Part shown: positions 1-7,968 of the stretch, in pieces
Position numbering within the stretch: position 1 is the stretch's first letter
How the letters are laid out: each line of letters begins with the position of its first letter
DNA from: CAYGTS01 sp964352905
Lineage (GTDB): Bacteria > Pseudomonadota > Gammaproteobacteria > JAHCLG01
DNA: 30,687 bases
NCBI GenBank assembly: GCA_964352905.1
Contig: CAYGTS010000014.1
Coordinates: 1-30,687, forward strand
Direction: 5' to 3'
Notes under the pieces: generated by a model
Told to the model about the DNA's origin: nothing
Seen by the model: only the letters and a program-made list of their open reading frames with translations
Databases searched by the model: none
Program-made: the position numbers and the translations under genes

Positions 1-44
1 GTTCTACTCTCTTATCGAGGACTATAACAGATTTTTAACTTACA

Positions 45-117
45 ATTGCCGCGCTTCGCTCACAATGGCGGGATCTTTCGTCATTGCGAGGAGCGTTAGC
101 GACAAAGCAATCCAGGA
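45..117. repeat. REP-like repeat, left-edge copy
   Basis: This stretch aligns with 30615-30687 in the same orientation with 71 of 73 bases identical. Its second half contains TCATTGCGAGGAGCG, a short spacer and GCAATCCAGG, which can fold because GCGAGGAGCG and GCGAC/GC-rich words are partly complementary. The repeat is intergenic and carries no reading frame of note. Elements with this GTCATTGCGAG...GCAATCC frame are, from memory, common between genes in several bacterial groups, so I treat it as a dispersed REP-like family rather than an insertion sequence. Confidence 0.8.
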
Positions 118-207
118 AAAGGATCTTCGAACTAGCAAAATTCTACGTGGCTTACTAGCTCAAAGATCCTCTCCCTGGATTGCCGCGCACTTCGTGCTCG
201 CAATGAC
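80..207. repeat. Long imperfect palindrome made of two facing REP-like units
   Basis: The left arm begins GTCATTGCGAGGAGCG and continues through GCAATCCAGG and AGGATCTTCGAACTAGC. The right arm reads back as the reverse complement: CTAGCTCAAAGATCCT, CCTGGATTGC and CGCAATGAC. The variable part of each unit is itself a small hairpin (GAGCGTTAGCGAC on the left, GCGCACTTCGTGCTC on the right). A further partial unit, TCATCGCGAGGAGCGTTAGCGACG, follows at 218-240. The region lies downstream of miaE, so the hairpin could end its transcription, although no T-run follows it. Confidence 0.75.
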
Positions 208-254
208 AGGTCTTTGTCATCGCGAGGAGCGTTAGCGACGGAAGAAGAGAGAAC

Positions 255-884
255 CTACTTTCTAATCGCTTTGGGTATAGATACATTCGGTACGCCACTG
301 TGAAACCGAAATTGCGGATCAACCGCTGTAATTAACAATACTTCTTGCTCACGAAAAAAAGCAATCCGATCGGTTAAATCATCATTAGCAATCTCGCGTG
401 CCAAATCCAAATAATCCTCAAAATGACGCGCTTCTGATTTCAATAATGAGTAATAAAATTTTGCAAGTTCATGATCAATGTAAGGAATCAAGGCAGCAAA
501 ACGTTCACACGAGCGCGCTTCAATAAAACTACTTATAATTAACACATCGATCAAGCGCTCAGGCTCATAGGTGCGGCAATGTGCGCGTAAGCCCGGCGCA
601 TAAAGGCTTGGCTGTAAATGGCGATAAACAATGCCGCGGCGCTGCATGATTTGCAAGACTTTTTCAAAATGACGCAATTCTTCACGCGCCAAGCGTGAAA
701 GTTTATAATTCAGCTGTGGGAACTCTACATATTTAAAAAGTAAATTCAAGGCATTAGATGCGGCTTTCTTCTCACAATGCGCATGATCAATCAGCAATAG
801 ATCAAGATGCTGGCTAGCATGATTGAGCCAAACAGCTGAAGTCGCAACGCCCAAAAAGTTGATAACCGCTTGAGTATATTCCAT
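255..884 (-). CDS. miaE: tRNA-(ms2io6A)-hydroxylase MiaE
   Basis: MiaE is a diiron enzyme that hydroxylates the isopentenyl group of ms2i6A at position 37 of tRNAs reading UNN codons. The 209-residue protein has the ferritin-like ligand pattern: Glu38 in DHAHCEKKAA, Glu69 and His72 in REELRHFE, Glu122 in FIEARSCERF, and Glu151 and His154 in SEARHFEDY. Its length fits the short form of the family. The gene stands alone and is divergent from an unrelated block starting at 975, with about 90 bp between them. Downstream lies only the REP-like palindrome. The assignment rests on the full ligand set and the surrounding SRLAREELRHFE sequence. Confidence 0.93.
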   Translation of the reverse strand: MEYTQAVINFLGVATSAVWLNHASQHLDLLLIDHAHCEKKAASNALNLLFKYVEFPQLNYKLSRLAREELRHFEKVLQIMQRRGIVYRHLQPSLYAPGLRAHCRTYEPERLIDVLIISSFIEARSCERFAALIPYIDHELAKFYYSLLKSEARHFEDYLDLAREIANDDLTDRIAFFREQEVLLITAVDPQFRFHSGVPNVSIPKAIRK

Positions 885-974
885 AAACTGTTCCCAAAAA
901 CGTGGTAATGTGCTTAATATAGCGCTATAATTCTTAATAACGACAGTTTTGCGATTATACTGGGATAAAACAGA

Positions 975-1493
975 ATGTCACTGGCTTATAAAGACTTAAA
1001 ATTCACCATCAACAAACTCGGCGTCTTATTATTCCGCTTAAGCTATCCCGCGCGCAATGAAAAACAATATTGGGATAAATGGGCTTCGCAACCGCTGAAT
1101 GATTTAGTCTTTATTATCATGCGTGGGCTTGCTGAGCATCAACAAAAAATTATACAATTGCGCAGCGAAGAAGATTATTTGCGCGATCAATTCCAAAAAA
1201 TCGAAAACACCGATATGATCGAAGAAGATAAACAAAAAATTACGGAATTCATTCGCAAAGAATATCGCAACTTAGTTCGTGCTGAAAAAAGTGTTTATCA
1301 AGATCAACTTGATTTTATTAAAGATCAAGCGCAAAAAGTGAGGCAACAATTAGCTAGCATGCAACAAAAGACCGATGAATTATGGGAAGCTTTTTTCGAT
1401 GAGCAAATGAAATTCATTGCCAAGGAAATGAAGAAGCAAGGATTAAGCAAAGAATTCAAACAAATCCAAAAACAAATTCAAAGCGAGGGTTGA
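975..1493 (+). CDS. Unrecognised helical protein, first gene of a four-gene block
   Basis: I do not recognise this 172-residue protein. It is rich in Lys, Glu and Gln and should be almost wholly alpha-helical, with probable coiled coil from about residue 55 to 135. No signal peptide or clear membrane segment is seen; residues 14-24 (KLGVLLFRLSY) are the only hydrophobic patch. It ends only 4 bp before the next gene, so the two are probably co-transcribed. The upstream 90 bp, shared with divergent miaE, contains a TATAAT at 926-931 that could be a -10 box. The function is unknown; a secreted effector or a structural coiled-coil protein are both possible. Confidence 0.75.
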   Translation: MSLAYKDLKFTINKLGVLLFRLSYPARNEKQYWDKWASQPLNDLVFIIMRGLAEHQQKIIQLRSEEDYLRDQFQKIENTDMIEEDKQKITEFIRKEYRNLVRAEKSVYQDQLDFIKDQAQKVRQQLASMQQKTDELWEAFFDEQMKFIAKEMKKQGLSKEFKQIQKQIQSEG

Positions 1494-1497
1494 AGTT

Positions 1498-1965
1498 ATG
1501 CCATCAACAGCTAATAACAAACCATACGAAAGCAAATTGCAAAAATTTTTAACTTGGTTAAATTTACGCTCAGCAGATACGCAAGATATCACCGATCAAG
1601 TACGGAATAATTATGCAGAATTTATGAATTCTTTTAATGAAAAAACCGGTGGATTAGAGAGAATTAATACTGCTCTCACTGCCTTGCAAAAAAGTGCCGA
1701 AAGCAATATACTTGGTGCACGCGTTGAAGAGGCACCCCACACGATTTTCAACCGCTTAGTGGAAGGTATCACCAAGCTTGCAGAAATCGATAGAATGCCC
1801 GCAAACGTGCTATCTGAAGAAGCACTTGCAGCCAGTGAATCATCGGCTACTATGCGCAAAGGGGATGATCTTGTAGCAGCATTAGAAAAAAGTTATAAAC
1901 AAACAACAGAGGCTACTACTCCTAGAACTGGCCCAAGCGCAGGTGGTGGTTCAGGTAGAACTTAA
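1498..1965 (+). CDS. Unrecognised soluble protein with Gly/Ser/Thr-rich tail
   Basis: This is a 155-residue protein of unknown function that follows the preceding stop by 4 bp. Residues 1-120 look helical (for example GLERINTALTALQKSAES), while the last 20 residues are low complexity, rich in Thr, Gly and Ser and ending GGGSGRT. There is no signal peptide, membrane segment or cysteine. The tight spacing makes it part of the same transcript as the gene at 975. A flexible C-terminal tail is compatible with, but does not prove, secretion through a type IV system. Confidence 0.7.
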   Translation: MPSTANNKPYESKLQKFLTWLNLRSADTQDITDQVRNNYAEFMNSFNEKTGGLERINTALTALQKSAESNILGARVEEAPHTIFNRLVEGITKLAEIDRMPANVLSEEALAASESSATMRKGDDLVAALEKSYKQTTEATTPRTGPSAGGGSGRT

Positions 1966-2010
1966 ACTGAATTTTTTTGCTAAACTAAAATAAAACCAAG
2001 GGGATAAAAT

Positions 2011-2916
2011 ATGCCTGCTCGTAATCAATCCAATCAATCCACTCGTAATCAATCCACAGGTATGATGTTCAAGCTCGCGCAATACTTCGGGTTGGGATTG
2101 CCGGGTAGTAAATCAGCTCCATACGGAACTTTTTATAGTAAAACCGAACTCACTCATACTGAGGCACCACTTACAGCTGCAGATCTTGATAAGCTGCTAA
2201 AATCACAACAATCGGGTGGTATCGTTCAGGGGCTAATTTATGGCGCAGTTAGCAGTCTTGTGCGGTTATTTAACAGCTTACAAAATCAGCTTTTCATAAA
2301 TTACCTGTTTAAACTTTATAACGGTGAAAATGCTGAGCTGCCCGATCCCCCATTCCGCAACCTCGATGATGAGGTTCAGGCCATTCAAACTGGCCATAGC
2401 AAAGAGACTTTCTTAAATGAATTAGACGCAGCAATCGAAGCCCATAAGAAACTGCTTGAAGGTCTTCACAATGAATTTGCTGAATCGATGCAATCCTTAC
2501 GTGATCAACATGCCACTGAATTGAGTAGCTTAATTCAACAAAATAACGATAATAAACCGCTTCTCCCAGAGCAGTTTGCTCAAGTTGAGGGCTTTGTTAA
2601 CCATGTACATGAACAGTGTCTTCCTCCTCAAGCCACCTCAGCAGCGCCATCAAGTCCTCCTCCTAATGCAATGCAAGTTATTCAAAGCTATCAACCAGCG
2701 TCACCGGATGCTGGTCATCTATACCATACTTTATCGCAACCTAACATAATTAATAGCGCACTAGAGCTAGTGGAGAATTGCATTGCGCAAGCAACTCGTA
2801 TGCATGATCGTTACCAGCGCCGGTGCGAACAAGTTAGCTACACCTTAGAAGGGTTACTAGAATTTATAAGCAAGCTTAGTCTTACTTCAGCGAACAACCG
2901 GCTTAATTATAGATAG
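2011..2916 (+). CDS. Unrecognised protein with N-terminal NQS repeats and a central coiled coil
   Basis: I do not recognise this 301-residue protein. Its start is preceded by a good ribosome binding site (AAGGGG, 8 bp before ATG at 2011). The first 16 residues contain RNQSNQST and RNQST, encoded by two copies of CGTAATCAATCCA at about 2020-2055. A weak hydrophobic patch (GLIYGAVSSLVRLFNSL) lies near residues 73-90. Residues 125-165 look like coiled coil, a Pro/Ser/Ala-rich linker follows near 205-230, and the C-terminus is helical. It sits 45 bp after the previous gene and 22 bp before the next. Confidence 0.7.
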   Translation: MPARNQSNQSTRNQSTGMMFKLAQYFGLGLPGSKSAPYGTFYSKTELTHTEAPLTAADLDKLLKSQQSGGIVQGLIYGAVSSLVRLFNSLQNQLFINYLFKLYNGENAELPDPPFRNLDDEVQAIQTGHSKETFLNELDAAIEAHKKLLEGLHNEFAESMQSLRDQHATELSSLIQQNNDNKPLLPEQFAQVEGFVNHVHEQCLPPQATSAAPSSPPPNAMQVIQSYQPASPDAGHLYHTLSQPNIINSALELVENCIAQATRMHDRYQRRCEQVSYTLEGLLEFISKLSLTSANNRLNYR

Positions 2917-2938
2917 ATGAGATAGTAAGGAGATTTTA

Positions 2939-3991
2939 ATGCTAGTATCGCAGTCACCAGTTGTTAATGCATATAGTAATAAAGGTCTTACTTTGGCTGA
3001 AATTTTAGAGATCCTAAGATCCCCTGAAGGTAGTATTGCAAAAACACAACTTATAACTGCTGCACTTGCCCCTACTGCGATTAAGCAATGGCTGAGTAAC
3101 CTACTTAACACTTTTTATGACTGGCTTCACAAACAGCAGGTAATCAGCAATGAGCAACTAGCCGAATTTCACCAAAGTTTTGCTTATGCTAAATCAAACC
3201 CTGAAACCCTAAGACCAAATATGTATATTCCTTCAGCTTGGTTTTTAGCTTGGCTTGCCGCTAAGCCTAACCTTAGCCTTGAAAAGGAGCGTGCTAAAGC
3301 TTTATTAACCTATGACAGGGATATGCATGGAATTAGATCAGACCTTACAAGTGCGATCGCAACAGCGCTTAATCCTAACAATCCTGATCAAGCGGTATCA
3401 GTCTTTGCAGATCCTTTTCCGGCTGATCACCCTTGTCATAACGCTGCTATGGTTCGCCCAAGCGGGCTCGCCGATTATATATTGAGGCAATTTAGCCCAA
3501 GTGATGACGAGATCGCGGCATGGCAACACGCTCACTCTGAAGTTGATGCGGATCTGCTAGAAAATAAATTGCGCTTTGATCAGAGAACATTGAACAACTT
3601 CCCGCAATTCGTTATGGCTTCATACCTAAAAGCGGTTACTGAAAATTTAAGCTTAACACCCGAACATGCATCACAACTCAGGCTACATGATAGCGTCGTG
3701 GACTTAATTGATCGAACGATTAGCTATACAGTTAAAAGAGTATTTGCAGCAGAACAAAATCTGAAAGACTCATTACTACCATTACCTAAACAGCAACAAC
3801 CTGAATCAGCTTATGCTCCTCGATCACAGCCAAAACCTGAACCTAAAGGGCGTTCAAGATTAATGCCAGAAGGGCCAGAAGAAGGCACACCAGAATATTA
3901 TAATGCGCAGCAGGCACGTAACAAAAGCGAACAAGTACATGAAGAAGGCTCACTAGAATATATGAGAGAGCAGGCCAATCTTCACCTATAA
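2939..3991 (+). CDS. Unrecognised protein with duplicated acidic C-terminal motif
   Basis: This 350-residue protein is the last gene of the block and converges on purF 25 bp away. A ribosome binding site (AAGGAG) precedes ATG 2939. The body is helical without a signal peptide. From about residue 285 it becomes Pro/Gln/Lys-rich, and the last 40 residues carry two related units, EEGTPEYYNAQQA and EEGSLEYMREQA. Glu-rich tails occur in type IV effectors of Legionellales, so an effector role is possible, but no domain that I know is visible. Confidence 0.7.
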   Translation: MLVSQSPVVNAYSNKGLTLAEILEILRSPEGSIAKTQLITAALAPTAIKQWLSNLLNTFYDWLHKQQVISNEQLAEFHQSFAYAKSNPETLRPNMYIPSAWFLAWLAAKPNLSLEKERAKALLTYDRDMHGIRSDLTSAIATALNPNNPDQAVSVFADPFPADHPCHNAAMVRPSGLADYILRQFSPSDDEIAAWQHAHSEVDADLLENKLRFDQRTLNNFPQFVMASYLKAVTENLSLTPEHASQLRLHDSVVDLIDRTISYTVKRVFAAEQNLKDSLLPLPKQQQPESAYAPRSQPKPEPKGRSRLMPEGPEEGTPEYYNAQQARNKSEQVHEEGSLEYMREQANLHL

Positions 3992-4016
3992 AGCCCCCCG
4001 CTAATCGGTGAGGAAA

Positions 4017-5498
4017 TTAAATTGAAATAGCACCAAGTGCTCTTACATCGTCATTGCGCGCTTTTTCAACGGCATCCAGATAGGCTTCATCAATATCGCC
4101 CGTTACATAATCGCCGCTAAAAACAGAATCTTCAAACCGCTCAATGGCAGAGTTACCTTGTTTAGCGCAGGCTATTAAATCCTCAAGATCTTGATAAATC
4201 AAACCATCTGCACCGATTAATTGGCACACTTGCTCAACACTGCGATTATGTGCGATTAATTCACTGCGCGCAGGAATATCAATGCCGTAAACATTGGGGT
4301 AACGAACCGGCGGTGCGGCTGAAGCAAAATACACTTTATTTGCGCCAGCATTGCGTGCCAGCAACACAATTTGCTCTGAAGTATTGCCGCGTACAATAGA
4401 ATCATCCACCAACAAAACATTTTTGCCTTTAAATTCGAGTTCAATCGTGTTTAATTTTTGGCGGATCGATTTTTTACGCATCGCTTGCCCGGGCATAATA
4501 AAGGTGCGCCCAATATAACGATTTTTAACAAACGCTTCGCGGTATTTCACGTTTAATGTCATCGCTAATTGCAGTGCAATCGGTCGCGATGTTTCAGGAA
4601 TGGGCACCACCACATCGATATCTTGCCAAGCTTTTTCTTTTAAAATTTTCTGCGCTAAATATTCACCCATATGCAATCGCGCTTTATAAATCGAAATATG
4701 ATCGATGGTTGAATCAGGTCGTGCTAAATATACAATTTCAAATAAACACGGGTTCAATAAGGGATTTTCAACACATTCACGACGATGAATTTCACCCTCA
4801 TTGGTAATATAAATCACTTCCCCCGGTGCAATATCATCCACTAAACTAAACCCTAAACAATCGAGTGCTGCACTTTCAGATGCGATCATGTATTCAATGC
4901 CCTGCTCGGTTTCACGCTTGCCATAGCATAAAGGACGAATACCGTGTGGATCACGAAAACCAATTAAACCCTGATCGGTGATCATCGCCACCACCGCATA
5001 AGCACCACGACAATATTGGTGCACACCTTTAACGGCAGTGAAAATATCATCAATTGTTAAATTAAAGTGGCCACTTTTTTGTAATTCATAGGCTAAGACA
5101 TTCAATAAAATTTCCGAATCCGAGCTCGTATTTAAATGGCGTAAACTGGTTTTAGCGAGCGATTGTTTTAAAGCTTCGGCATTGGTTAAATTACCATTAT
5201 GCGCCAAGGTAATACCATACGGTGAATTAACATAAAAAGGTTGCGCTTCGCTGTTTGAATCACCACCGGCGGTAGGATAACGCACATGAGCAATGCCAAT
5301 ATTTCCTTTTAGCTTGCGCATTTCACTGGAATGCATGACATCACGAATTAAACCGCGCCCTTTTTGCAAATACAGGCGCCCATTTTCACAAGTTACAATG
5401 CCTGCTGCATCTTGGCCACGATGTTGAATCACCGTTAATGCATCAAATAAAACTTGGTTAACCGGGGTTGTCGTTATCGCTGCCACAATACCGCACAT
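4017..5498 (-). CDS. purF: Amidophosphoribosyltransferase PurF
   Basis: PurF makes 5-phosphoribosylamine from PRPP and glutamine, the first committed step of purine synthesis, in the cytosol. The 493-residue protein starts MCGIVAA, so Cys2 becomes the N-terminal nucleophile of the glutaminase half. QHRGQDAAGI, and the PRPP loop VLLVDDSIVRGNTS at about residues 361-374, are both intact. There is no propeptide before Cys2, which fits the enterobacterial type. AGGTG lies 6 bp before ATG. The usual cvpA neighbour is absent: upstream lies a type A MITE and the Fic gene. No PurR-like palindrome is obvious in the short upstream region. Confidence 0.96.
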   Translation of the reverse strand: MCGIVAAITTTPVNQVLFDALTVIQHRGQDAAGIVTCENGRLYLQKGRGLIRDVMHSSEMRKLKGNIGIAHVRYPTAGGDSNSEAQPFYVNSPYGITLAHNGNLTNAEALKQSLAKTSLRHLNTSSDSEILLNVLAYELQKSGHFNLTIDDIFTAVKGVHQYCRGAYAVVAMITDQGLIGFRDPHGIRPLCYGKRETEQGIEYMIASESAALDCLGFSLVDDIAPGEVIYITNEGEIHRRECVENPLLNPCLFEIVYLARPDSTIDHISIYKARLHMGEYLAQKILKEKAWQDIDVVVPIPETSRPIALQLAMTLNVKYREAFVKNRYIGRTFIMPGQAMRKKSIRQKLNTIELEFKGKNVLLVDDSIVRGNTSEQIVLLARNAGANKVYFASAAPPVRYPNVYGIDIPARSELIAHNRSVEQVCQLIGADGLIYQDLEDLIACAKQGNSAIERFEDSVFSGDYVTGDIDEAYLDAVEKARNDDVRALGAISI

Positions 5499-5589
5499 AG
5501 TTACACCTAATGATGTTGTTTACAGAACGGTACTATATCCAATCAGAAATCAAAACGCCAGTCCTCTTGATAAGCATTTTTCAAGGTTT

Positions 5590-5766
5590 GTATCTATTCA
5601 GCAAATTTTAGTTGAATTTACTGAGAACGTCCATATTTGGGCTAAAAACAGCGAAAATATTTTTGAGAAAGCGCAGTTTATGAGTTATAAATGAGCATTT
5701 CGATAAAAGATTTTCGCTGTTTTTAGCCCAAATATGGACGTTCCCGTCTACTTGGTGAATAGTTAC
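5590..5766. mobile_element. Type A MITE (177 bp, 8-bp target duplication CAAGGTTT)
   Basis: The element runs from GTATCTATTC to GAATAGTTAC and is flanked on both sides by CAAGGTTT (5582-5589 and 5767-5774). Inside, 5625-5659 (starting GAACGTCCATATTTGGGC) is the exact inverse of the end at 5743. Between the arms lies the core with AATGCTCATTTATAACTCAT read on the minus strand. No transposase is encoded. GTAA ends and 8-bp duplications are what I recall for the IS66 family, so mobilisation by such an element is inferred. It lies between purF and fic and supplies the fic stop codon. Confidence 0.9.
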
Positions 5767-7112
5767 CAAGGTTTTTTCTTTTCTTTTAACCACACACTTA
5801 ACTGCTGCTGGGTAATACCCATGCCAGCAATTTTTTCAGATCCCATGTTAGCTAAATCTTCAACAATCAAGCGCACAAACTCCGTCACAAATTGCGCGGG
5901 TATTACTTGATGCGCTTGTTTTTCGATATAATGATCCATTGCCGCTGCCTGCAAATTATTTTCGATAATATATCGAAGCACCGCTTTACGTTGTTGGCGA
6001 TAACGTACACGAACTTCATTGTAGTCCATGCTTTCTGCAATAGCTTGATATTCTTTACTCGTATAAAGATAGGAAGCAACATATAACTCTGAAAGTGCAC
6101 TAGTATCGTTTAACTCATAAATTGCAAGCATTGCAGCGATATAATCATCCTTTTCTACTTGCGTAAACGCTAAGGGGTAAAGATTATTTTTTATTAAGGG
6201 AATATTGGCTGCAAGCCTTGACGTGCGTTTATTAACATCAGAAAAAGCTTGCAAGTAAGCAAGTTGAGCTAGTAGAAAAAAACTTTGCTCATACGAATCG
6301 GCTATTTGCGATGCCTTATCACAAATCATATTCAATTGGTTAACTAATTGCGCGCCCTCTTCCAAAGGAATATAAACCGATCCCCCAATTTTTATTAAAT
6401 GATCGCGCATTTTGCCACTGTATTTCGCTTGAATTAAATCATCCGAAAGTAAAAAATGTAATGTGCAAATCACATTGTAATCAATGCGTAACTGACTCGC
6501 TCTATCGACTAAATAACGAATGGCTTCTTTATGATTTAATAGCATAATTTTTTCTTCATCTAATTTATCAATCGCCGCAATCCCTTGCATAATTAATGCC
6601 TGCGTTTCGCCTAAGGAATAAGTGTTACCTTCCAATCGCGATGAGTTATACGACAAATCAACGAGTAAACGCGTATAAATTTTACGCGCATACGTACCCG
6701 CCGGTGTTTCAACTTGTTCTGGCTTATTAATGCTGTGTAGTTTCTCGCGTTGTGCCCGTGATAAATAAAACGTTTTATTCGGTTGATAGTTTTTTAAAAA
6801 TGAATATTGATAAGTCACTGGATCGCGTTCAAATAGCGGTTGATTAATAATCGCTAAACTGCGCTGCGCTAGTGCACTAAAATGAAACCCGGTTGGCACA
6901 ATCTCAGCTTGAATCGCACGATAACGTGTGCCTCGTTTTTGGCCTGTTTTAGCAACTAACCCTTCTGCGATCAACTCTTGTAACCAACGTCTCACCGAGC
7001 GTTCTTTATACGCTTGCCCTAATCTTTCCAGCAACTCAGCCAGGCCAATATAGTCATCCAAGCTAATGAGTGTTTCTAGGAGCTTTTGTTTTTTAGCAGA
7101 AATAATGGTCAT
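5763..7112 (-). CDS. Fic-domain protein with N-terminal winged helix and variant active site
   Basis: Fic enzymes transfer AMP or similar groups to target proteins. From ATG 7112 the product has 449 residues: a winged-helix-like N-terminus (about 8-65), the inhibitory-helix motif SSRLEGN (157-163) typical of self-inhibited class II Fic proteins, and the Fic loop QAFSDVNKRTSR (288-299). The loop differs from the canonical HxFx(D/E)GN(G/K)RxxR: the catalytic His is Gln and the Gly is Val. I recall a subfamily with such Q...DVNKR loops, so this is probably not a decay product, but AMP transfer is doubtful. An in-frame ATG at 7154 exists but lies within the 20-bp repeat array. The last codon and the stop come from the type A MITE. 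Confidence 0.85.
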   Translation of the reverse strand: MTIISAKKQKLLETLISLDDYIGLAELLERLGQAYKERSVRRWLQELIAEGLVAKTGQKRGTRYRAIQAEIVPTGFHFSALAQRSLAIINQPLFERDPVTYQYSFLKNYQPNKTFYLSRAQREKLHSINKPEQVETPAGTYARKIYTRLLVDLSYNSSRLEGNTYSLGETQALIMQGIAAIDKLDEEKIMLLNHKEAIRYLVDRASQLRIDYNVICTLHFLLSDDLIQAKYSGKMRDHLIKIGGSVYIPLEEGAQLVNQLNMICDKASQIADSYEQSFFLLAQLAYLQAFSDVNKRTSRLAANIPLIKNNLYPLAFTQVEKDDYIAAMLAIYELNDTSALSELYVASYLYTSKEYQAIAESMDYNEVRVRYRQQRKAVLRYIIENNLQAAAMDHYIEKQAHQVIPAQFVTEFVRLIVEDLANMGSEKIAGMGITQQQLSVWLKEKKKPW

Positions 7113-7118
7113 ACAATA

Positions 7119-7218
7119 CGGCCAAAACGAATGTTTATCGGCCAAATTTAGCATTTATCGGCCAAAATAGCAAGAATACGGCCACTTTTATCATTTGACG
7201 GCCAGCTATATCATCTGG
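7119..7218. promoter_or_regulatory. Five CGGCCA boxes at exactly 20-bp spacing upstream of the Fic gene
   Basis: CGGCCA begins at 7119, 7139, 7159, 7179 and 7199 on the plus strand. Within each 20-bp unit the rest is AT-rich and loosely similar; three of five end in TTTAT or TTTGA. A 20-bp step is about two turns of B-DNA, so all boxes face the same side. The array fills the gap between the neighbouring gene's stop at 7206 and the Fic start at 7112, with the nearest box 7 bp from ATG, and leaves no Shine-Dalgarno sequence. Binding by the Fic protein's own winged helix is an inference. Confidence 0.75.
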
Positions 7219-7709
7219 CGCTTAGCTGGAGAAGGAGGTGGCGTGCAAATTGCTTTGGGTGAGATTGCTTCTAACACATTATCAATACACTTTGTTTCTT
7301 TAAGTTTTTCACGCGAGTATAAAGTAAACAGTAAACCTACAATAATCGCACCAATAATAACCAAAGGTGCTACCCCACAGGTCACGGCAACAAGTGCGGT
7401 GGCAAAGCCTAGTGCCGCCGCGCGCCCCGCTATTGCCCTTTTTTGGCTGTTAGGGGTTAAGTTTGCCTCTTCAACTAAGTTACGAATAGAGTGATAATGT
7501 TCATCATTTGGGCTTTCCAAAAAATAAATTAAGGCGCGATAAGAGCGGATCATAAATTCAGCGTCATCTGCTTGATGCCGAGCAAGTAAACGTAATAACA
7601 TGATCGCATGTTGCTTACGTGGCGAATGGATAGCATTAAATCTTGCGATTAATTCCTTTCTAATCTTTGTATTTTCTTCCTGAGGAAAAAAAATCCTGTA
7701 TCTGTACAA
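7206..7709 (-). CDS. Small unknown protein with a C-terminal membrane hairpin; start uncertain
   Basis: I do not recognise this protein. From a TTG at 7709 it has 167 residues: a helical N-terminal part, a long hydrophobic stretch at about residues 94-131 (Gly/Ala/Val-rich, probably a two-helix hairpin), and a short tail ending SPAKRQMI. No ribosome binding site precedes the TTG. The same frame stays open upstream to a TAG at 7767-7769 and reads DKLEFIQHWLGIIG, which looks like real protein. An ATG at 7779 lies in another frame and stops after MCVLDLL, so a one-base frameshift near 7755-7760 is plausible. The gene precedes the Fic array on the same strand. Confidence 0.5.
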   Translation of the reverse strand: MYRYRIFFPQEENTKIRKELIARFNAIHSPRKQHAIMLLRLLARHQADDAEFMIRSYRALIYFLESPNDEHYHSIRNLVEEANLTPNSQKRAIAGRAAALGFATALVAVTCGVAPLVIIGAIIVGLLFTLYSREKLKETKCIDNVLEAISPKAICTPPPSPAKRQMI

Positions 7710-7803
7710 GCCGATTATTCCTAACCAATGCTGGATAAATTCTAATTTGTCATTATCATAACAAATCTAACACACACATTAAATCACTCAAAAACCTTAT
7801 TAA

Positions 7804-7831
7804 TTGCTTTTATTTTTTCTGTAAATATGAT
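7804..7831 (+). promoter_or_regulatory. Probable promoter of the 4.5S RNA gene
   Basis: TTGCTT (7804-7809) and TATGAT (7826-7831) are separated by 16 bp and lie 6 bp before the predicted 5' end of the RNA at 7837. Spacing and -10 match a sigma-70 promoter well; the -35 is only fair. Confidence 0.6.
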
Positions 7832-7836
7832 AAAAA

Positions 7837-7943
7837 GCTCGCTGGTCGTCGGTCCCCGCACAACGATCTACCGCAAACCCCGCCAGGCCCGGAAGGGAGC
7901 AACGGTAGTGGGACGATTGTGTGTGTTGGTCAGGCTGGCGGCC
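7837..7943 (+). ncRNA. ffs: Signal recognition particle RNA (4.5S RNA)
   Basis: The RNA binds Ffh and forms the bacterial signal recognition particle, which targets membrane proteins. The conserved apical domain is present as CCAGGCCCGGAAGGGAGCA near 7880-7900. The ends can pair: CGCTGGTC at 7840-7847 with GGCTGGCG at 7934-7941. The length of about 107 nt fits the short gammaproteobacterial form. A T-rich stretch (CCTTTTCTT) follows at once. The gene lies 25 bp before dnaX, an arrangement also seen in other gammaproteobacteria. The ends are approximate to a few bases. Confidence 0.93.
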
Positions 7944-7968
7944 TTTTCTTCTGATGGGATAAAGAAAA

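Noticed and set aside
5590..5766. Rho-independent terminator between fic and purF
   Set aside because: The strong inverted repeat is explained by the MITE with its target duplication, which is shared with other loci; termination may be a side effect.
7113..7154. Upstream ATG for the Fic protein
   Set aside because: The 14 extra codons are made of the 20-bp repeat array, do not resemble the winged-helix start, and lack a ribosome binding site. It cannot be fully excluded since ATG 7112 also lacks one.
7119..7218. CRISPR array
   Set aside because: The repeated part is only 6 bp in a 20-bp unit, far below CRISPR repeat and spacer sizes, and no cas gene is nearby.
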